From NCBI GenBank assembly GCA_039619475.1, contig CM077116.1:297828464-297892463 (forward strand): DNA of 64,000 bases. The letters run 5' to 3'. The stretch comes from Icerya purchasi. Lineage: Eukaryota; Arthropoda; Insecta; Hemiptera; Monophlebidae. The notes below the pieces were generated by a model that saw only the letters and a program-made list of their open reading frames with translations, made no database searches and was not told where the DNA came from. How positions within the stretch are numbered: the stretch's first letter is position 1; each line of letters starts with the position of its first letter. The position numbers and the translations under genes are program-made. This document shows positions 56,421-64,000 of the stretch, piece after piece.

Positions 56421-57495
56421 AATGTATATTAACTCTGCATGTGTTAGTGTGTTGGAAAGTTTTAACTCTTTGTACTCTAAAAAATTTCATAGAGATGTAT
56501 ATGATTAAATGAGTATTCTCGACGCATGCCAGAAAATCAATTTTGAACATTTAAAAAAAAATGTACATCAAATATATCCTTTGCAGCAATTTAAAAAGAT
56601 TGTATAGTAATACAAGTTATTGAATTAATCAGTTTTGATTAGATATAGATCAAACTTAAAATTATTAGCAATCGTTCCGCTCTGGTTACTCATATACAAA
56701 GCATCCCACTAGAAAGTTATTGATGAGAATAAGAGCAAAATCGCAACAAAGGTTAGTACTGCAGTTATTTTGGTTAGATAATAGCCCCTTATAAAAAGTT
56801 TGTATTGCGGTTATTTTGGCCAGCTATATTTGAAATATCTTCCAAAATTTATGAACTGTAACATGATCCATTGCAAAAGGTTAGTATTACGTTATTTTGG
56901 TTAGATGTATTTGAAACACCCTCCTCACACGCTTAGATAAATTGGTACCACAATTATTTTAATTAGATATACATTAATGCATCTTTTAAATCACATAAAC
57001 ACAACAGATTCTTCAAACATAGGTAAAATATACATAAAATTATATGCTTGAAGAAGCAATGATAACAAAGTCTAGTATGTAATCTAATTTGAGCTAATTA
57101 TCACATCAAAGCCGTTCTCAGAGATATTTATTCAGACAAACAAGTGAAGCATGGCAATATTGGGTTAGTCAGTTATTGGCATTTGGTAGTTACAATAAAA
57201 CGCATCCTCAAAAGCACACACACATAAACAAAGGTTTTAGTATGTGTTAAAAAAGTGTTAAGTTAGTTGGACAATAGCAAGTGTACCGTCAATAATACAT
57301 GTAAACGTGAGACCATACAAAACAACGTAGAACAGGGTAGAAAAATTATTAAAATTGGTTAGTTAAAGCCTTTTCCTAATTCCTGTTTTTGGTCGAGTGC
57401 TATTACTGACTGAAGGCACTCATACAATAATGTCTGCTGAGGAATGAAGGTTTGAGGGTTACTGAGATATATTGTTTTTACTTCACAACATTGAA

Positions 57496-57538
<43 letters not shown>

Positions 57539-57887
57539 TACAACGTAATTCTTAGGCTACCCCCCATTCGAAAAAATGTCCCAATTTTATGTAACGTTGG
57601 TGTATTTTATAGGATTTTTTTTATTGTTATTTAAAAAATGTCACAATTTTAAGCGATGAAATATGTAACGAAAAATATAACGAAAAAATTTCTTAATTTT
57701 ATATAATGAAAGTTAATGTTAGAATTGGATTTTTGTGGTTATGTTATTTTTTTTTTTGTGTTGATGCCAGTAAGAATTACGTTGTAAATTTTGATCATTT
57801 TATACATAGTATAGAAGAGCAAGAGACAGAAATGAAAGCAAGAGGGGTCAAGGGGCACAGCCCTTTGCGAGGTCAAAATGGCCGAGT

Positions 57888-57919
<32 letters not shown>

Positions 57920-58577
57920 ATAAGCAAGGGATTGTAGTTAGCATAGAACGCGTCAGTATAGGGGTGAAGTTTTGCTGAAGAGTCTGATGTAAATGGGGGC
58001 ATTGTCATTTGACTAAATATTGACTATTGATTAGTTGAAGAAAAAAATTGTAGTCGTGCGATTAGATACTCGCTTCTGATTAGCCAATCTCCCAGAACGA
58101 AGGTTTACATACCATTAACAGGCTTCAATGAAAGAATACTAGGATATAATTCAAGCAGCAAGGGGAAGAGAGATGTGATGGTGGGTTGCTATATCTCCTG
58201 ACAACGAAAAGCTACAATGCAACAACGAGTGGGGTACGTGTGTGCTTTGCGCGAATCACAAACTATGATATACACTATTAAGGCAAAAAATCTTCTGGAA
58301 ACTATGTAAATTTGAAAACAGCTAAATCTGACAGAACAATATCAGAGTAGTGAAAAATTTTACAATTTCAGGCTCTCTTTAGGGAAAAGAAATTGAAAGT
58401 ATTAAGGTAATTAAAGAAATAGTTACAGGGGAAAAAAGGAGTGAGCAAAAGACAACAGCTGGATAAAAAATATCAGTCAGTGTATGGGAATCACACTCAA
58501 AGAAAAAGAAATTGTTAATATGCCAATGTACAGTACTTATGCTGGTATTTTATTGTTGATTTTTATTACTGTTTTAG
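56421..58577. other. MCCC1 intron 1, last part
   Basis: Loose repeats of a GTATTGC-GTTATTTTGGTTAGAT phrase occur between 56750 and 56960, along with (AT)n at 57499-57534 and (AT)n(GT)n at 57887-57919. No gene recognised. Confidence 0.5.
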
Positions 58578-58795
58578 TCTGATGAAGCTTACTGTATCGG
58601 TCAATCATCCAGTCTAGATAGTTACCTTAGGCAAGATAAAATTATAAATGTGGCAAAGGTAGCTGGATGTGAAGCGGTACATCCGGGATATGGATTTTTA
58701 TCCGAAAATGCAGATTTTGCCAAATCTTGCGAGGATAATAATTTAGTTTTTATTGGTCCACCTTCTTCTGCTATACGAGACATGGGAATTAAAAG
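58578..58795 (+). CDS. MCCC1: MCCC1 exon 2
   Basis: The acceptor CTGTTTTAG precedes 58578 and the donor AAAAG|GTAGTA follows 58795. It encodes [33 protein letters not shown] and [15 protein letters not shown], the classical biotin-carboxylase N-lobe blocks. Phase 0 in, phase 2 out. Confidence 0.96.
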
Positions 58796-59022
58796 GTAGT
58801 ATAATGATATTCGAATATTTTCAGTGGATAAGCTTGTAATAATTTTCTTTATTATATCTTTTATATATATATATATGTATATATATTTACACTTTAAACA
58901 GAATTTTATTATTAAATAATTGTGTCTTTTTTACACCTTTGTTGATATTATATTTGTAAATAGATCCATGCTATTATCTGTTTATTGAATGGATTATTTT
59001 ATAACCTTGAATTTTATTATAG

Positions 59023-59170
59023 TACATCTAAGAAAATTATGGCAAAAGCCAACGTGCCGGTAATCAGCGGTTATCATGACAGTGATCAGTCGGATGAAGT
59101 CTTAATGATGGAAGCTGAACGTATCGGTTTCCCGCTAATGATAAAAGCGGTTAGAGGAGGCGGTGGCAAG
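59023..59170 (+). CDS. MCCC1: MCCC1 exon 3 (start of ATP-grasp)
   Basis: Bounded by TTATTATAG and AAG|GTAAAA. It encodes [19 protein letters not shown] and [13 protein letters not shown], the glycine-rich ATP-binding loop of the ATP-grasp fold, which continues as G-M-K-I in exon 4. The intron after it is only 110 bases. Confidence 0.96.
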
Positions 59171-59280
59171 GTAAAAGAAGCATTTCGTAACCGATTTAAA
59201 AATTGCCCTCCGCATTTAACTTTTATTTATTGTTATGTTCCATTCTGATTAGTATGGTACTTTTTGTTTTCATAAATCAG

Positions 59281-59514
59281 GGGATGAAGATAGCAGTGAA
59301 CAAAGACGAATTTTTTCCGCAGTTAGAATCAGCGCGAAGAGAGTCACTCGGCGCATTTGGTGATCAAGTAGTTTTACTGGAACGTTATGTTACGTCGCCA
59401 CGTCACGTTGAAGTACAAATCTTCGGAGATCGTTACGAAAATTATGTTTACCTATTTGAAAGAGATTGCAGTGTTCAAAGACGTCACCAAAAAATCATTG
59501 AAGAAGCACCTGCA
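59281..59514 (+). CDS. MCCC1: MCCC1 exon 4
   Basis: The acceptor CATAAATCAG precedes 59281 and the donor CCTGCA|GTATGT follows 59514. It encodes G-M-K-I, the [12 protein letters not shown] segment, [17 protein letters not shown] and [19 protein letters not shown], all strongly conserved in acyl-CoA carboxylase alpha subunits. Phase 0 at both ends. Confidence 0.97.
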
Positions 59515-61406
59515 GTATGTGTGTTATTGTTATCGCGTTTAAAAGTATAATCAAAATTTCCCCACGTAATTTTAAATTCTGAGTAGAAATGGAATCTTGC
59601 ATTTTAATGTGGTTAATTTGTTTTTAGTAACAATCCAGTTGTTTGTATGATATTTGTTTTCGTAAATAAGTGAAACAATGAATTTTACATGTCAATATAA
59701 TAATTCATTGTAATTATTATTGTCGTATTTTTTTTTCTAACTACGGTCTACTCCCAAAATTAAAAACAAAAAAAGAAAAACCGACAATTTTGAACAAATT
59801 TTCAGTATAAAATAAATAATTTTTAAAATATAGTATAATTTGATAACTTTGAAAAATATTTTTTTATAATAAATTATTTTTTGTATGTATAAATATTTAC
59901 AACTGAAATAATTTATTTAATTACTACAAAGTTCTTTTGGTTCTACATGTATGATTTGTTATTTACCTTTTTTGACTGCTTCAAACATCACCAAAATGTC
60001 TTACATAAATATTTCTACACATTTTCGATTTTTATATTACCGTACACATATTTTGAAGTTACAATTTGTCAAAAAAATATTTTCAAATTGCATAGTCATT
60101 TTTTTGTTTTTTTTTTTGCTTTTGTTTTTCATCTACTTCTTATCGACCCCCTCTATATCGTTTACTTGTTGTATATACCGAAAAATTTCATGTTGCATAA
60201 ATGATCATTGTTATTTTTATTACTACTTATTTTCATTTCTTTTAATATATACCTTCTCTTTCTCTCCATCAAAACAGTCATAAATCACGACATGTAAATC
60301 AAATCAGTTTGAAAACCATCATTCATCTATATTATTACGACGAAACAAATCACATCTATATGTTATTTAATAATTTCGTCAGATCCCAATTCTTCAGCAA
60401 GATTACAGACAAGCTCGTAACATTAATGCATCGATAAGAAATTTATTATTATAATATACTTTAAGTATAATGTGCATACATAGTTATTTTTTTAAGTATC
60501 ACAGAAAGGGTCTGTCTGCTCAGAAAATTGGTCCAACAGAATTTCTGATCGAACTGATAATCAGCGTTCGAATCTACGCGTGTAAAATTAGCTGCAAACT
60601 TAAGGATGAGGAAAAAGCTTGCAAAAATCAGGCAGGCGATTGCAGCAATGAACTTGAAAATAAAATATACCTGTTTTTTTCCCTTGCGTCTTTTATACCA
60701 AAATTAATAGTTGGTGTTTCCCTCTCGTTCGTATTAAAATTCTTCGCCAATATGATTCTTTCGATTATCGTGACATTTTTCTGTTAACTTTACCTTCATT
60801 TATTAACGGTAACAGTTTGTCATCCCTTAACCTTTCGATTACGCATCCAAAATTACTTATTTTTTCATTTTCTTCTTATGCGAAGGATTTTTCTTTCCAC
60901 GTTGTGACACATGGTACTTGCTTCCTCGGATTTATTTTCAAAAGTATTCGGCTCTGTTACAGTTTCGTAAATTCGAACGAACAATCAAAGTGATATGTCA
61001 TTATTTCACGTTAAATTTTGCTATATTGCAAAATACGGTATATATTTATAACTTAATTACTAACAAAGTACATACCACTCCGTAAATACTATTCTAATCA
61101 CAACATTTTAATATACCCAGCACTTTCAGGTAACCCAGGAAAACTTAAAAAGACTATCCAGTTTTTAAAAACAACAAATATATATCCGCTTATTTAATTA
61201 CAATAGCAAAGTTGTAGTATACGATAGCTGAAAAAAAAAAAAAAATCTGTTTGCCATGTTATTTTAGATTCATTTAATAATTTTCAATTTTAGTAATACT
61301 ATTATTATTCACAATAATGCACGAAATCACTTACAAATTTCTACTTCTATATTTTAATTTAAAATCAGCTCAGCCATTAATTCGAGTAAATGTTTAATAG
61401 CCGAAG
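59515..61406. other. MCCC1 intron 4
   Basis: AT-rich with T-runs. An open stretch at 60470-60787 (+) has no recognisable similarity and is not called as a gene. Confidence 0.4.
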
Positions 61407-61613
61407 TTAACCAGTAAAACTAGAGAAGATCTTGGACGCTGCGCTGTTCGCGCTGCAAAAGCGGTAAACTATGTTGGAGCAGGCACGGTTGAATTTATAT
61501 ACGATCAGAACGACGGATTGTTTTATTTCATGGAAATGAATACTAGACTTCAGGTGGAACATATTGTTACAGAGATGATAACTGGTACGGATCTGGTCGA
61601 ATGGCAGCTACGG
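61407..61613 (+). CDS. MCCC1: MCCC1 exon 5 (catalytic ATP-grasp residues)
   Basis: The exon reads [29 protein letters not shown] and [31 protein letters not shown]. The [11 protein letters not shown] block holds metal- and bicarbonate-site residues. The next residue is Ile, where MCC and PCC alpha subunits have Pro (E-H-P-V-T-E). Acceptor CCGAAG (not pyrimidine-rich), donor CTACGG|GTAAGC, phase 0 at both ends. Confidence 0.94.
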
Positions 61614-62537
61614 GTAAGCGTTTCTCAACATATGATGAGTAAAAGACATGACGTCCGTAATTTAATTAATGAACTAAATATGATTTCGTACCATTATTTT
61701 GCCAATCTTCGATGATACAGTTTTGATATTTTCGAAGCGAAATTTTTGATAATTAAATTTGTTTCCTTCGAGATCATCTATTAATCGTATTTTTACATTT
61801 ATCATATCGTGAAATGTAATATTTTGGCGATGTCTGTTCGGTCAGTAATGTGCGATTTGAATTAGTTTTCAGTATAAAATGTTGATTCTTATTTTAATAA
61901 AAAATTAAACTTGAATGGTTGGAGGTAATCATGACTATCGATAAATAATCAGATAATGCGACACTTTAAGTAACTTAAAAAAAAGTTCCAAATACTGTTG
62001 TATTCGTACGGAGATGAAAAAAGATGCGCAGTTGACGGAGTTGTAAAAATTGGTTTGGTCAAACTATTCTAAACATTTCAAAAAAAAAAAAAAAAACATC
62101 GTTGACGTATCTTTTATAATATGTATCTTATTTTCATATTTCTCGTGTATTGCTTGCGATTAACGATTGAAATAACGTAATTGTTTACTTTTATTTTCAA
62201 AAATTTCTAAAAAGATAAAAAGTGATAAAGCGAAAAATAACGCTCTACGTATATGATCTTTAGCCGTGCAAGTAAATAACGGTGAACATTTTAAATTATA
62301 AGTAAACAGTTACTTTTAAAAAAAAAAAAATCTGTGAGTAATCTTTTCCGTAAATAAATTGCGCAGTCTTGCGAAAAACAATAAATTGTAAATATTTAAA
62401 AAAAAAAAAAAACGAATCTATATAGATTAGAATTACACTTGTTAAATGTATAAAGTTATAAATTCTACAAATACGTAAGGATCAATGTTTCCTTTTTTGT
62501 TCTAACTGTTTTAACCGGGGGAAAAAAAAAAATGTAG
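61614..62537. other. MCCC1 intron 5
   Basis: AT-rich with four A-runs. Nothing recognised. Confidence 0.4.
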
Positions 62538-62709
62538 GTTGCGGATGGTGAAGAGCTTCCATTAAAACAAAATGATATTTCGTTAAATGGGCACGCTGTT
62601 GAGGCACGAATATACGCAGAAGATCCTTATAATGAATTTTTGCCTACAGCGGGACAAGTGAAATATTTATCCACACCGGAAACTTCTAATCACGTTCGTA
62701 TAGAAACAA
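62538..62709 (+). CDS. MCCC1: MCCC1 exon 6 (end of biotin carboxylase domain); gene continues past the window
   Basis: After an AATGTAG acceptor: V-A-D-G-E-E-L-P-L, L-N-G-H-A-V-E-A-R-I-Y-A-E-D-P, F-L-P-T-A-G and H-V-R-I-E-T. The donor ACAA|GTAAAA is in phase 1. The six exons encode about 372 residues, roughly the first half of a protein of about 700. The BT linker and the biotinyl domain with its A-M-K-M lysine should lie beyond position 64000. No further exon could be seen in the last 1.3 kb. Confidence 0.94.
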
Positions 62710-63099
62710 GTAAAAACCATTAATTGTTTTTGTATATCATACGCTAGTACTAAATACTACGATAGCTAATCATTCCGAGAAAAACTATTATTCGACTGCG
62801 TGATAAGTTAATAATCGTTTTCATCTAACCATAAACATTTCACATCTAAATGAAATTAAACGTTTGATAAAAGATAAATGTTGCGTGCCGGCTTATTTTT
62901 TTGGGTGCAGCTCAAATTCAATTTATTTTTAATAGTATTATTCGCGTTAATTTCGGATGACTTGGAACAATGCATGAAAATGGTAGTAATATATTTTAAA
63001 ATGTTGGAAAAGAAAATTTCTTGAAAAACGAAGGAACGAAGATATCTAACTAGAGTTTAGTATGGAATTTTTTGATTATAAGAGGTAAGCAAGTTAGAA
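62710..63099. other. MCCC1 intron 6, start
   Basis: AT-rich. Nothing recognised. Confidence 0.4.
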
Positions 63100-64000
63100 G
63101 CAGGAATTTTGGAGGAATAGAGAGATAGGTTGATGCAGTGTAATTCGCGTCAAAGAATCGGGGACATTTCATTACTCTATAACAATATGGCTAGAGATCC
63201 ACAGAAGTCGATGTAGATGAAATGGAGGACAAAAAGATTGTAGATAATAGAATGTTTGTAAAGGATGATAAAGTGGCAAGAGTGGATGGGAATATGGAAG
63301 GAAATGGCTTGGAGGGCGCTTATAGAGTCGGAGATAATTAAATAGTTGGAAAAGAAATGTTGAGAGAAAATGCTCACAATGAAACGCGGATAGCCATTAG
63401 TTCAGCAGTAAAAATAGTACAAAAAGAAGAAAGACGAGTAGATTCACAGAAACTGATGTCCCGGAGAATGAAAACGGTTTCAACTTTATTAGGCCCCCTT
63501 TAACCATCTGCGAAAGTGATCCTATGAAACGGAAACAGGAGCCTGGATAGTTACTGTAAAAATTTCGCATGACCACTGTAACGACATGAGACTTGGAAGA
63601 AAAAGAGAGACAAACAATTTAAATCAGATACGAAAGCTCAGCAAAATTGGAAGAAAAGTAAGGAAGATTATAAGAAGAAATAAAACAAGATGAAAAAGAA
63701 TTCGGAGGTAAAGGAATGCGTGAAATAGGAATTATCTTAGGAGTAATACACCAGTTTTGCAAAATAGAGAGATAAGAAAAGATAGGACTAGAGGATGTCA
63801 ATCGTAGACGTTTAGGAAGGATGAATGAGAAGAGGGTATGTATTTTTGACTCAGCGAGAATTGCCGATACTGGAGATATGAAAGTATTGATGCAGAGGAA
63901 AGAGCAGTAATTTGGGATAATATTTGGTTTACTAAGAAGCTATTTAGAAGCACAAATAAAAATAAACAAGCAACGGTAAAATTTAAAATTATGGATTTGC
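63100..64000 (-). mobile_element. I-type LINE remnant running off the window
   Basis: On the minus strand an RNase H start (N-Y-L-I-I-S-D-S-I-S-A-L-Q-A-I, then F-I-Y-I-D-F-C-G) is readable between 63377 and 63177. Purine-rich flanks with short open pieces above it (63801-63619) fit the thumb region. It is heavily degraded, and the upstream part lies outside the window. Confidence 0.55.

Noticed and set aside
60470..60787. 105-codon open frame in MCCC1 intron 4
   Set aside because: No recognisable similarity, splice context or composition change. Open frames of this size occur by chance here.
1..64000. Bacterial operons, CRISPR arrays or phage-like genes
   Set aside because: No spaced direct repeats of CRISPR type, no tightly packed genes. 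Spliced exons with matching phases show a eukaryotic host.

Overview
This window is eukaryotic, almost certainly from an insect. It is strongly AT-rich, coding sequence is split into short exons with GT-AG introns of up to about 11 kb, and most of the space between exons is transposon debris. The order cannot be fixed from the sequence alone. The repeat mix (I/R1/Jockey LINEs, hAT, PIF-Harbinger, mariner, tRNA-derived SINEs) would suit a hemimetabolous insect with a large genome.

Three host genes can be assembled exon by exon with matching splice phases. (1) A neutral/pancreatic-type secreted lipase on the + strand, with exons from 2134 to 29469. Its 5' exons lie before the window or are only tentatively visible at 237-318. 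(2) calypso/BAP1, the H2A deubiquitinase of the Polycomb PR-DUB complex, on the - strand. It has three coding exons (46086-45584, 42303-41300, 31825-31548), which together give a clean 594-codon reading frame. (3) The biotin-carboxylase (alpha) subunit of methylcrotonoyl-CoA carboxylase (MCCC1) on the + strand. Six exons run from 47627 to 62709 and the gene continues beyond the window. The lipase and calypso converge (about 2.1 kb between stop codons). calypso and MCCC1 diverge from a shared 1.5-kb promoter interval at 46087-47626.

The introns hold the rest. Lipase introns carry an R1-like remnant (3.2-4.3 kb), head-to-head LINE pieces (9.5-11.4 kb), a 333-bp tandem repeat (12.2-12.8 kb), a 1.07-kb long-inverted-repeat element (13.4-14.5 kb), gag-like and Jockey remnants (14.6-17.1 kb), a nearly intact 5.8-kb I-type LINE inserted antisense with a target-site duplication (18.2-24.0 kb), a Jockey piece, a hAT element with a recognisable end (25.3-27.6 kb), and a second long-inverted-repeat element (28.0-28.7 kb). 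calypso introns carry a two-ORF LINE with a second LINE inserted in its endonuclease region (35.0-39.4 kb), a palindromic MITE, two SINE copies, another palindrome and a LINE scrap. MCCC1 introns carry PIF-Harbinger, I-type LINE, SINE and mariner remnants.

The observations most worth a second look are: a small repeat family with a hammerhead-ribozyme-like core; a 74-codon, very basic, exon-like open frame at 6095-6316 that I do not recognise; two long-inverted-repeat elements that both sit just downstream of copies of the same dispersed repeat; an otherwise intact I-type LINE with a frameshift exactly at its reverse-transcriptase catalytic site; and an unusual substitution in a near-invariant MCCC1 motif.
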